Source: Ga0077527 sp964533495
GTDB lineage: Bacteria; Pseudomonadota; Gammaproteobacteria; Burkholderiales; SG8-41
Assembly: GCA_964533495.1 (NCBI GenBank)
Contig: CAZHJU010000013.1
Location: forward strand, 8,810-72,809
Reading direction: 5' to 3'
DNA: 64,000 bases
A program made the position numbers and the translations under genes. Positions 7,646 through 15,973 of this stretch are shown here, piece after piece; position 1 is the first letter of the stretch, and each line of letters opens with the position of its first letter. A model generated the notes under the pieces. That model did no database searches and was not told the origin of the DNA. It was given only the letters and a program-made list of their open reading frames with translations.

Positions 7646-10163
7646 ATGATTTCCGGCGAGCGACACGCTTCTTCCCTGCCGGGGCTGCGGCCTTTGCCGC
7701 CTCGTCTTTCACGACACGCGGCGCGAACTCGAAGCCGATCTTGCCGTCGGGCTGCTTGACCAGGAAGGCCTTGAACTTGCGGCCGTTGCGGTTGGAGATG
7801 AAGCCGTCGAGCAGGTCGGTGCGACCGGAGGAAAGAAGCTTCTCCATCTGCGCCCGCTGGATTTCCTGGCGCAGGATCACCTTGCCGGAGCGGAAGTCGC
7901 AGGTCTTGCGCGGCGTGTTTTCGCAGACGTAGTTCATGCCGTGTTCGTAGACGCGGCCCTTGCACTTGGGGCAGTCGCCCAACGCCTGCTGGCCGCTGAA
8001 GTCGACCTCTTCCGCCTCATCGTCGGCGCCGCCCTGGCCGAAATCGAACTCGAGCTTGAGGTTGTTGTTGTCCTTGTCCTCGGCGATGCGGAGGATCGCC
8101 GCGAACGGGCGTCCCATCTTCGAGCGGAAACCCTGCAGCGGTCCGATCGTGCGTTCGCGCAGCAGCGTTTCGACTTCCTCGAGTTCGAACTGCCGTCCGC
8201 CGGGAACCTTGGAGATCGAGAATTCGCAGGCCTCGCAGGCAAACCGCCGGTAATTCTCCCTGACCGTGCCGCCGCAATGCGGGCACGGCGTTTTCAGCGT
8301 CGCGTAATCGCCGGGAATCGTTTCATTATCGTATTCCTTGGCGTGCTTGACGATGCGCTCGGTAATGCGGGAGATCTCTTTCATGAAGGTCTCGCGCTTC
8401 AGCTTGCCGCGTTCCATCTGCAGCAGCTTGTATTCCCACTCCCCCGTGAGCTCCGGCTGGGTCAATTCGTTGACGCCCAGGCCGTTGAGCAGGGTCATCA
8501 GCTGGAATGCCTTGGCGGTCGGGATCAGTTCCCTGCCCTCGCGCACCACGTATTTCTCGGCAATCAGCCGTTCAATGATCGCGGCGCGGGTGGCCGGCGT
8601 GCCCAGCCCCTTCTGCGCCATGGCTTCGCGCAGCTCGTCGTCGTCGATCAGTTTGCCGGCGCCTTCCATCGCGCTCAGCAAGGTCGCTTCCGAATAACGG
8701 GCCGGAGGCCGCGTCGCCAGCGCGATGACGTCGACCGCGTTCGCCAGCGGTTTCTCGCCCTTGGCCACCGCGGGCAGGTTGGCGTTTTCCTGCTGTTCGT
8801 CCTTGCCGTAGATCGCGAGCCAGCCCGGTTTCACCAGGATCTTGCCCTCGGTCTTGAACTTGTGGGCGGCCACCTCGGTGATCCGGGTGGTGACCAGATA
8901 CTCGGCCGCCGGGAAAAACACCGCCATGAAGCGCCGCACCACTAGGTCGTAGATCTTCTGCTGGACCTCGTTCAGGCTCTTCGGCGGCTGCGGGGTCGGA
9001 ATGATCGCGAAGTGATCCGAAATCTTGGCGTTGTCGAAAATGCGCTTGTTGGCCTTGATCCACTTGCCCTTGATGATTTCCTTCGCGAAAGGCCCCGGTT
9101 CCGGCTCGCCGGCAAGCGCTTCGAGCGTCGTCCTGACCGTGCCCAGATAGTCCTCGGGCAGGTGGCGCGAGTCCGTCCGCGGATAGGTCAGCGCCTTGTG
9201 CTTCTCGTAAAGTTCCTGGGCGATCGACAGCGTCGTTTTCGCCGAAAAGCCGAAACGGCCGTTGGCCTCGCGTTGCAGGGACGTCAGATCGAACAGCATC
9301 GGCGACAGCTGCGACGACGGCTTCGACTCCTCGGTGACCGTACCCGGTTTGCCGCGGCAGGTCTCGGCCACCTTTTCGGCCGCTGCCTTCGTCCACAGAC
9401 GGCTGTCCTTCTTTTCGGGATCGTTTTCGTCCTTCTTGAATCCCGGATCGAACCAGCGGCCTTCGTAGTCGCCGGTCCTGGCGCCGAAGGTCGCGCGCAC
9501 CTCCCAGTAATCCCGCGGCACGAACTTGCGGATTTTCTGCTCGCGGTCGACGACGATCATCAGTGTCGGCGTCTGCACGCGGCCGACGGTGGTCAGGTAG
9601 AAACCGCCGCCCTTGCTGTTGAAGGCGGTCATCGCGCGCGTGCCGTTGATGCCGACCAGCCAGTCGGCTTCGCTGCGGCTGCGCGCGGCGTCGGCCAGCG
9701 GCTGCATCTCGTCATCGGAGCGCAGATGCTCGAAGCCCTCGCGGATTGCCGCGGGCGTCATGGATTGCAGCCACAGGCGGGAAACCGGCTTGTTCGTTTT
9801 CGTCGCCTGCACGATGTAGCGGAAAATCAGTTCGCCTTCGCGCCCGGCGTCGCAGGCATTGATCAGCGCGGTGACATCCTTGCGCTTGATCAGTTTGGCC
9901 AGCACTTTCAGCCGCGCTTCGCTTTTGGCGATCGGGTTGAGGTCGAAATGCGGCGGAATGACCGGGAGGTTCGCGAAGGACCACTTGCCGCGCTTGACCT
10001 CGAATTCCTCCGGTGCCGCGATTTCCAGCAGGTGGCCGACCGCGGACGACACCACGTACTGGTCGTTTTCAAAGTACTCGGCATGCTTGGTGAAGCCGCC
10101 AAGGACGCGGGCGATGTCGCCGGCAACCGAGGGTTTTTCCGCGATGATGAGGGTTTTCGCCAT
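7644..10163 (-). CDS. topB: DNA topoisomerase III
   Basis: 839-residue type IA topoisomerase that decatenates and relaxes DNA by single-strand passage. The Toprim domain is at the N-terminus (LIIAEKPSVAGDIARVLGG; DAGREGELI at about 105-113). The catalytic tyrosine is Y327 in LTYPRTDSRHLP, matching E. coli TopB Y328. The C-terminal region carries zinc-binding segments with CPHCGG and CEAC, then CPKCKG and a later CENTPRKTC, and ends in a basic tail (KKRVARRKS). It is longer than E. coli TopB because of this tail, as in other betaproteobacteria. It is the last gene of a minus-strand run after dprA, which lies 111 bases upstream. Confidence 0.97.
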   Translation of the reverse strand: MAKTLIIAEKPSVAGDIARVLGGFTKHAEYFENDQYVVSSAVGHLLEIAAPEEFEVKRGKWSFANLPVIPPHFDLNPIAKSEARLKVLAKLIKRKDVTALINACDAGREGELIFRYIVQATKTNKPVSRLWLQSMTPAAIREGFEHLRSDDEMQPLADAARSRSEADWLVGINGTRAMTAFNSKGGGFYLTTVGRVQTPTLMIVVDREQKIRKFVPRDYWEVRATFGARTGDYEGRWFDPGFKKDENDPEKKDSRLWTKAAAEKVAETCRGKPGTVTEESKPSSQLSPMLFDLTSLQREANGRFGFSAKTTLSIAQELYEKHKALTYPRTDSRHLPEDYLGTVRTTLEALAGEPEPGPFAKEIIKGKWIKANKRIFDNAKISDHFAIIPTPQPPKSLNEVQQKIYDLVVRRFMAVFFPAAEYLVTTRITEVAAHKFKTEGKILVKPGWLAIYGKDEQQENANLPAVAKGEKPLANAVDVIALATRPPARYSEATLLSAMEGAGKLIDDDELREAMAQKGLGTPATRAAIIERLIAEKYVVREGRELIPTAKAFQLMTLLNGLGVNELTQPELTGEWEYKLLQMERGKLKRETFMKEISRITERIVKHAKEYDNETIPGDYATLKTPCPHCGGTVRENYRRFACEACEFSISKVPGGRQFELEEVETLLRERTIGPLQGFRSKMGRPFAAILRIAEDKDNNNLKLEFDFGQGGADDEAEEVDFSGQQALGDCPKCKGRVYEHGMNYVCENTPRKTCDFRSGKVILRQEIQRAQMEKLLSSGRTDLLDGFISNRNGRKFKAFLVKQPDGKIGFEFAPRVVKDEAAKAAAPAGKKRVARRKS

Positions 10164-10274
10164 GTAACCCGTTGAAAGTGCGGCACTAACGCCGCTGCAG
10201 GGACCCCGGGACGGCAGGGGCTCGAAAAAGAGCGCCCGATGATAAGAACAATCCCGGACCAGCGCAAGCCGGGT

Positions 10275-11357
10275 TCAGAACAGCCGTTGCCAGCGGCCTC
10301 CGGGCAATCGCTCGACGGCACCGGCCAGTTCGAGGGCGGTCAGCGCGGTGTTGATGTCGCCGGTGGCCAGGCCGCTGCGTTGCTGCAGCGTGTCCATGTC
10401 CACGGGTTCGAAGCCGATATGCCCGAGCAGGGGATCGTCTGCCTGTGCCGCGGTTTCCGGAGAAACCGCGGGTGGCGCATGCCGCAGTCCCAGCTCTTCC
10501 AGCACGTCCTGTGCCGATTCGACCAGCTTTGCACCCTGCTTGATCAGCGCATGGCAGCCCTTGGCCAGCGGCGAATGTATGGAGCCCGGAATTGCAAAAA
10601 CTTCGCGGCCCTGGTCCGCGGCAAGCCGGGCCGTGATCAGCGAGCCGCTGGAAATCGCGGCCTCGACCACCAGGCAGCCGCGGGACAGTCCGCAGATCAG
10701 GCGGTTGCGCCGTGGAAAATTGCCTGCAATGGCCGGGGTGCCCAGCGGGAATTCGGAAATCAGCGTTCCGCTTTCGGCGATCCGGTGTGCCAGGTCGCGA
10801 TTGCGCGCGGGATAGACCACATCCAGGCCCGTGCCGACCACGGCAATGGTCGAACTGCGGCCTGCAAGTCCGCCGCGATGCGCGGCGGCATCGATACCCG
10901 CTGCGAGCCCGCTGATGATGGTCAGTCCGGCATCGCTGAAAGCCGCGGCGAAGGCTTCCGCATTGGCGAGACCCTGCGCCGTCGCGTTGCGGCTGCCGAC
11001 GATCGCGAATCCCGCGCGGTTCAGCAGATCGGGACGGCCCTTCACATAAAGCAGGGGAGGCGGATCCGGAATTTCCAGCAATGATTTCGGATATTCCGCG
11101 TCGGCCAGGGTAACGATGCGGTTGAGTGGATCTTCCAGCCATGGCCCCACGCCATTCCATGACGACGGATCCGCGCCGCCGCTGCCGATGGCCGCCGCGA
11201 GTTTTTCATTGACGATGGCTCGCAGCGTGCCCTGGCCGGCGGCAAGCACGGCTTCGGGCGTGCCCAGCGCGACGAGCAGCCTGCGCAGCGACTGGTGCCC
11301 CAGGCCCGGCAGCAGGCTCAGGCGCAGCCATGCCTCGAGATCGGCGGAAATCGCCAT
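10275..11357 (-). CDS. dprA: DNA-processing protein DprA (Smf)
   Basis: 360-residue protein that binds incoming single-stranded DNA during natural transformation and loads RecA. An N-terminal SAM-like region (LRLSLLPGLGHQSLRRLL) precedes the Rossmann-like core, which has FAIVGSRNATAQG and IISGLAAGIDAAAH. The C-terminal winged-helix domain is intact (about 305-360, MDTLQQRSGLATGDIN). It lies between topB and the LysM protein, a common betaproteobacterial arrangement near def-fmt. Confidence 0.96.
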   Translation of the reverse strand: MAISADLEAWLRLSLLPGLGHQSLRRLLVALGTPEAVLAAGQGTLRAIVNEKLAAAIGSGGADPSSWNGVGPWLEDPLNRIVTLADAEYPKSLLEIPDPPPLLYVKGRPDLLNRAGFAIVGSRNATAQGLANAEAFAAAFSDAGLTIISGLAAGIDAAAHRGGLAGRSSTIAVVGTGLDVVYPARNRDLAHRIAESGTLISEFPLGTPAIAGNFPRRNRLICGLSRGCLVVEAAISSGSLITARLAADQGREVFAIPGSIHSPLAKGCHALIKQGAKLVESAQDVLEELGLRHAPPAVSPETAAQADDPLLGHIGFEPVDMDTLQQRSGLATGDINTALTALELAGAVERLPGGRWQRLF

Positions 11358-11391
11358 GGGGCGCCGTTGTCGCGGAGCCGGCGTCAGATGG

Positions 11392-11410
11392 CGGGAGCAG
11401 GATGCTCCCG
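11392..11410. terminator. Hairpin between the LysM gene and dprA
   Basis: CGGGAGCA (11392-11399) pairs perfectly with TGCTCCCG (11403-11410) around a 3-base loop. It sits just after the LysM stop in the minus-strand transcript. There is no T-tract, so it more likely stabilises or attenuates the mRNA than terminates it fully. Confidence 0.4.
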
Positions 11411-11414
11411 GCGA

Positions 11415-12557
11415 TCAGGGATTGGTGGCGAAATCGGAGACCGCAACGGGGCGGCTGGCTTCCATGACCAGTGCGAACGATGCGCGGTCAAAGGTGCGGA
11501 ACACCATCACCAGCCCGTAGCGTTCATCGGGCAGCTGTGCGATGTTTTCGCGCGTGATCGCTTCGCCCCGTGCCAGCAGCTTGTCGCGCGGCGGCAGGGG
11601 TTCGCTGTAATAGACACGCGGCGTGTCGCTGCCGGTGATTCCGGAACGGCCGAACAGCGGTTCCGTGCGCTGGCTGTAGCGCGCGCTGGTCTGGCTGCGC
11701 TCGATCGCCAGCACGGTGCCGACGCCCAGCCCGTCCTTGCTGCCTTTGGACAGGGCGACGATCGACAGCGGGCCGGTTTCCTGCAGGCCGCCGTAGGTCG
11801 ACACGATGCGCGCCTTGACGGGCGCTTTCGGCGGATGCGGCACATAGGCGAACACCGGCGTCTGTTTGCCCAGGGGCATCAGCCGGTCGTCCTGGTAGAT
11901 TTCCTGCACCGAGCGGACGATGTTGATCGTCGCCACTTCGCCATGCCGGCTGACCCGGGCATCGCCGAGATAGGTCGCTTCGTATCCCAGCACTTCTTTG
12001 GTTTCGGGATCGATCAGCGGATCGCCGCGGCGGAAAATCTGCCACTGGTCGCCCTTGTCCTTGGTGATGCCGCGCACGAATGCGCGGTCTCCGGCGCCCA
12101 GCGTGACGCGGCTTTCCGCGGTGGCCACGATGCGCGGTGCGCTGTCGAGTTCGGTGTCACTGACCACCAGCGGCTTCGAAAGGAAGGGCTCGATGACCGA
12201 CGGCGGGATGCTGGGAACGGCGCTGCGCGCGCTGGGCTCGCTGCGCACCCGGGGCTCCAGCCGGGTGGTTTCAAGCTGGACCAGCTTCAGCTGCGCTTCG
12301 CCCCCGCTGCGGTCCAGCACGATGACGTCCCCGGGATAAATGAGGTGGGGATTCCTGATCTGCTCCTGGTTCATTTTCCACAGCTCGGGCCAGCGCCAGG
12401 GTTCCTTCAGGTAGCGCCCGGAAATGCCCCACAGCGTGTCTCCTTTTTGCACGACATACCGGTCGGGTGCCGCGTCTTTGATCGCAGCAGCCTCGGCGGC
12501 ATACGTGCCGGACACCGGAGTTATCAACAAAATCAGGGATATAATTGCTTTTCGCAT
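11415..12557 (-). CDS. Exported LysM-domain protein
   Basis: 380-residue protein with a signal peptide (MRKAIISLILLITPVSGTYA). A single LysM domain follows (about 30-80: YVVQKGDTLWGISGRYL, then HLIYPGDVIVL), which normally binds peptidoglycan. The remaining 300 residues are family-specific. The ATG at 12557 is preferred over the in-frame GTG at 12569 because AAGGTGGGG lies directly upstream of it and the signal peptide begins there. It is transcribed divergently from def and upstream of dprA; this LysM-dprA pairing is common in betaproteobacteria. Exact function is unknown. Confidence 0.9.
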   Translation of the reverse strand: MRKAIISLILLITPVSGTYAAEAAAIKDAAPDRYVVQKGDTLWGISGRYLKEPWRWPELWKMNQEQIRNPHLIYPGDVIVLDRSGGEAQLKLVQLETTRLEPRVRSEPSARSAVPSIPPSVIEPFLSKPLVVSDTELDSAPRIVATAESRVTLGAGDRAFVRGITKDKGDQWQIFRRGDPLIDPETKEVLGYEATYLGDARVSRHGEVATINIVRSVQEIYQDDRLMPLGKQTPVFAYVPHPPKAPVKARIVSTYGGLQETGPLSIVALSKGSKDGLGVGTVLAIERSQTSARYSQRTEPLFGRSGITGSDTPRVYYSEPLPPRDKLLARGEAITRENIAQLPDERYGLVMVFRTFDRASFALVMEASRPVAVSDFATNP

Positions 12558-12669
12558 GTGGAACCCCACCTTATGTGCGTGTCGCCGGCGCTGGCTGTGA
12601 CACCCGCCGCCGATACGTAAGAGTTTAGTTTAAATTCTGCATCTAGCTGATTAAATAGGCAAGTTTTTC
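12558..12669. promoter_or_regulatory. Divergent promoter region, LysM gene / def
   Basis: This 112-base gap separates two divergently transcribed units, so it must hold both promoters. The part before def is AT-richer (TTTAGTTTAAATTC, then GATTAAATAGG). I could not assign convincing -35/-10 pairs. Confidence 0.5.
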
Positions 12670-13173
12670 ATGGCTTTACTGCCGATATTGCATTACCCCG
12701 ATCCGCGGCTGCACAAAGTGGCCGCCCCGGTGGCGCGGGTCGATGACAAAATTCGTAAATTAATCAAGAACATGGCTGATACCATGTATGCCGCGCCGGG
12801 AATCGGTCTTGCCGCAACACAGGTGGACGTCCACCAGCGCGTCATCGTCATCGACATTTCCGAAACCCGTGATCAGCTGCTGGTCCTGATCAACCCGGAA
12901 ATCATAAGCGCCGAAGGCGAAAAAGAATGTGAAGAAGGTTGTCTTTCGGTGCCCGGAATCTACGAAAAAGTGACCCGCGCCGCGAAAATCACGGTTTCGG
13001 CGCTGGACGGCGACGGCCAGTCGCGCAACATCGAGGCCGACGGCCTGCTCGCAGTGTGCATCCAGCATGAAATGGACCACCTGGTCGGCCGCGTTTTCGT
13101 CGAAAAACTGTCGCAGCTCAAACAGAAACGCATTGTCGCCAAACTGCAAAAGCAGCAACGGCAGGCGATGTAA
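12670..13173 (+). CDS. def: Peptide deformylase
   Basis: 167-residue Fe/Zn enzyme that removes the N-formyl group from nascent proteins. All three motifs are present: GIGLAATQ (motif 1), EGCLSVPG with the metal-binding Cys (motif 2), and QHEMDHLVG with the two metal-binding His and catalytic Glu (motif 3). It starts the def-fmt-rsmB group and is followed 27 bases later by fmt. Confidence 0.98.
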   Translation: MALLPILHYPDPRLHKVAAPVARVDDKIRKLIKNMADTMYAAPGIGLAATQVDVHQRVIVIDISETRDQLLVLINPEIISAEGEKECEEGCLSVPGIYEKVTRAAKITVSALDGDGQSRNIEADGLLAVCIQHEMDHLVGRVFVEKLSQLKQKRIVAKLQKQQRQAM

Positions 13174-13200
13174 GTCCGGCAACCCCGGACACCGGCGACC

Positions 13201-14127
13201 TTGAACGTCATATTCGCAGGAACGCCCGCTTTCGCGGCCGCCGCGCTGGCGGCGCTGCTCGATGCCGGACATCGTGTGCCGCTGGTGCTGACACAGCCGG
13301 ACCGGCCTGCCGGCCGCGGCCTGAAGACCCAGCCTTCCGCCGTCAAACAGCTGGCTTTGGCGCGGCAACTCGAGCTTGCCCAGCCGCCGAGCCTGAAGGA
13401 TGAAGCCGTAATCGCGAAACTCGCGCAGTTCGATCCCGACGTCATGGTTGTCGCCGCCTATGGCCTGATGATCCCGTCCCGCCTGCTCCCGGTGCCGCGG
13501 CTGGGCTGCCTGAACATCCATGCTTCGCTGCTGCCGCGCTGGCGCGGCGCCGCCCCGATCCAGCGCGCGATTCTTGCCGGCGACCGCGTAACCGGCGTCA
13601 CCATCATGCAGATGGACGAAGGGCTGGATACCGGCGCCATGCTGCTCAAGACGGAAGTCGCGATTGATGACCGGGACAGCACGCATTCGCTGCACGACAA
13701 GCTTGCCGAGGCCGGCGCACGGCTGATCGTCCGTGCCCTGCGGGAGATGCCGCTGTCGCCCGAACCGCAGAATCCGGCAGAGTCCTGTTATGCAGCGAAA
13801 ATTACTAGGGCGGAAGCGGCGATCGACTGGACCAGGCCGGCCGCGGAAATCGACCGCCGGATCCGCGCCTTCAATCCGGCGCCCGGCGCCCATACGCTGT
13901 ACGACGGACAGCCGCTGAAAATCTGGCAGGCCGAGCCGGTCACCGGCATTGCCGCGGAGGCTGCTCCGGGGGCGGTGCTGCAGGCCGGTCCCGGCGTCCT
14001 GCAGGTGGCCACCGGTGCGGGCAGCCTGCGCCTCCTGGAACTGCAGCGCGCCGGCGGCAGGCGGATGACTGCCCAGGCGTTCCTTGCCGGTGTGCCGCCG
14101 GTTGCGGGTGCCCGCCTCGGCGGATAG
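13201..14127 (+). CDS. fmt: Methionyl-tRNA formyltransferase
   Basis: 308-residue enzyme that formylates initiator Met-tRNA using 10-formyl-tetrahydrofolate. The start is the TTG at 13201 (MNVIFAGTPAFAAAALAALL), the conserved N-terminus. The formyl-binding core has LNIHASLLPRWRGAAPIQ with the catalytic Asn/His, and MQMDEGLDTGAML. A C-terminal OB-like domain follows from about residue 205. It sits between def and rsmB (18-base gap). Confidence 0.97.
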   Translation: MNVIFAGTPAFAAAALAALLDAGHRVPLVLTQPDRPAGRGLKTQPSAVKQLALARQLELAQPPSLKDEAVIAKLAQFDPDVMVVAAYGLMIPSRLLPVPRLGCLNIHASLLPRWRGAAPIQRAILAGDRVTGVTIMQMDEGLDTGAMLLKTEVAIDDRDSTHSLHDKLAEAGARLIVRALREMPLSPEPQNPAESCYAAKITRAEAAIDWTRPAAEIDRRIRAFNPAPGAHTLYDGQPLKIWQAEPVTGIAAEAAPGAVLQAGPGVLQVATGAGSLRLLELQRAGGRRMTAQAFLAGVPPVAGARLGG

Positions 14128-14145
14128 GCCGCCGGCTGCCGGATC

Positions 14146-15429
14146 ATGGAACAAATCCAGTGTCTGGCCGCGGGCGCGGTAACGCGGGTAATCGCCGGGC
14201 GCAGCCTGGATGCCCAACTGACGGCGGTGTGGCGCAGTGAACCGGCGCTGACGGCCCAGCAGCGCGGTGCCGTGCAGGATCTCGCGTATGGCGTGCTGCG
14301 CCACCTGGGAAAGCTGGACGCGATATCCGTGCAGTTGCTGCAGAAACCGCTGGCCGACGCGCCGGTACGGGACCTGCTGCGCGTTGCGCTGTACCAGCTC
14401 GGCCATACCAGGGCCGGCGTGCATGCCATCGTCGATCACGCAGTGACCGCCTGCGGCCGCCTGGGCCATCCCCAGGCCCGCGGCCTGGTCAATGCGGTGC
14501 TGCGCAATTACCTGCGTCGCCGTGATGAAGTCGATGCCCTCGCGGCGTCGACCGACGAAGGCAGATATTCCCATCCGTCGTGGTGGATGGCCAGGCTCGC
14601 GGCGGACCATCCCGGACACTGGCGCGAAATGCTGGAAGCCGGCAATTCGCGCCCGCCACTGACCTTGCGGGTCAATCGCCGGAAAACCGGCCGTGATGTT
14701 TACCTTGAAAGTCTCGCGCGGCAGGACATCGCGGCGCGGCCGGTCGGCCATGACGGCGTGATCGTGGCCAGGCCGCGGCCGGTGGCGCAGCTGCCCGGGT
14801 TCGCCGACGGCCATGTCTCGGTGCAGGACGCCGGCGCCCAGCTCGCCGCCGGTCTTCTTGACGTGAGCGCCGGCATGCGCGTGCTCGACGCCTGCGCCGC
14901 GCCCGGCGGCAAGACGGCGCACCTGCTGGAACTGGCCGACATCGACCTGGTTGCCGCGGATATCGACGGCGAGCGGCTGCAGCGCGTCGCGGAAAACCTG
15001 CAGCGGCTGTCGCTGTCGGCGCGGTTGCTGCAGGCGGATGCCGGCCGGCCGGAGGACTGGCGCGCTGCGGGCACCTTCGACTGCATACTTGCCGACGTGC
15101 CCTGCACCGCATCCGGCGTGGTGCGCCGCCATCCCGACATCAAATGGCTGCGCAAGCCCGGGGATGTCGCGGCGCTGACAAAGCGGCAGGCGCGCATCCT
15201 CGACACGCTTTGGCAGTTGCTGCGCAGAGATGGTAAATTGCTGTATGCGACCTGTTCCCTGTTCCGCGAAGAGAATGGCCTGCAGGTCGAACGGTTTCTT
15301 GCCCGCCATGCCGACGCGCGGCTGATGCCCTTGTTGTTGCCCGCCGACGGCATCAGACAGATTGAGGGCCAACTTCTTCCCGATGCCGCGCATGACGGTT
15401 TTTTCTACGCCCTTCTGGAAAAGATCTGA
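14146..15429 (+). CDS. rsmB: 16S rRNA (cytosine-967-C5)-methyltransferase RsmB
   Basis: 427-residue m5C methyltransferase. An N-terminal NusB-like RNA-binding domain (about 1-140) precedes the SAM-dependent catalytic domain, with DACAAPGGKTAHLLEL for SAM binding. The catalytic cysteines are in DVPCTASGVVRRHPDIKW (motif IV) and LLYATCSLFREEN (motif VI). The next gene (DUF4390) starts inside its 3' end, suggesting translational coupling. Confidence 0.96.
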   Translation: MEQIQCLAAGAVTRVIAGRSLDAQLTAVWRSEPALTAQQRGAVQDLAYGVLRHLGKLDAISVQLLQKPLADAPVRDLLRVALYQLGHTRAGVHAIVDHAVTACGRLGHPQARGLVNAVLRNYLRRRDEVDALAASTDEGRYSHPSWWMARLAADHPGHWREMLEAGNSRPPLTLRVNRRKTGRDVYLESLARQDIAARPVGHDGVIVARPRPVAQLPGFADGHVSVQDAGAQLAAGLLDVSAGMRVLDACAAPGGKTAHLLELADIDLVAADIDGERLQRVAENLQRLSLSARLLQADAGRPEDWRAAGTFDCILADVPCTASGVVRRHPDIKWLRKPGDVAALTKRQARILDTLWQLLRRDGKLLYATCSLFREENGLQVERFLARHADARLMPLLLPADGIRQIEGQLLPDAAHDGFFYALLEKI

Positions 15430-15973
15430 CCTCGGAGCGCTGCTGCTGGCGCTGCTGCTGTCGGCATTCGCGGCCCTTGCCGCCCAGCCCCATGGCATCG
15501 AAGTGCGCAGCGCGTCGTTCACTGCCGCGGATGACCATTACGTGCTGGATGCCGACATCGACGTCATCCTGTCGGCGCCGCTCGAGGACGCGCTGAACAA
15601 GGGCATACCGCTGTACTTCACGCTGGAGTTCGAACTGGTGAGGCCCCGCTGGTACTGGTTCAACGACCGGGCCATGGCGCGGGAACAGCAATATCGCCTG
15701 TCCTACAGCGCACTGACGCGCCAGTACCGCATCGGCATCGGCGCGTTCTACCAGAACTTTCCCACGCTCAGGGAAGCCTTGCAGGTGATGAGCAAGGTGC
15801 GGCGGCGCGAAGAGCCGGAGCCCGGCTCGCTCAGCAAGGGCACCGCCTATACCGCCGGCCTGCGCCTGCGGCTCGACACCTCGCAGCTGCCCAAGCCGTT
15901 CAACCTGAATGCGCTGGGCTCGCGGGAGTGGAACCTCGGTTCCGAGTGGTACCGCTGGACGGTGACGCCGTGA
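15383..15973 (+). CDS. DUF4390 exported protein
   Basis: About 196 residues, with a signal peptide (hydrophobic LGALLLALLLSAFAALAA) and a beta-rich DUF4390 domain (GIEVRSASFTAADDHYVLDA, FTLEFELVRPRWYWF). The function of DUF4390 is not established. It typically lies between rsmB and ntrY in betaproteobacteria, as here. The start could also be TTG 15362 or ATG 15392; 15383 is a compromise. It overlaps the rsmB 3' end by about 47 bases and the ntrY start by 4 bases. Confidence 0.85.
   Translation: MPRMTVFSTPFWKRSDLGALLLALLLSAFAALAAQPHGIEVRSASFTAADDHYVLDADIDVILSAPLEDALNKGIPLYFTLEFELVRPRWYWFNDRAMAREQQYRLSYSALTRQYRIGIGAFYQNFPTLREALQVMSKVRRREEPEPGSLSKGTAYTAGLRLRLDTSQLPKPFNLNALGSREWNLGSEWYRWTVTP

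Noticed and set aside
12760..15522. A 920-codon open frame on the minus strand
   Set aside because: It is antisense to def, fmt and rsmB and carries no family signature.
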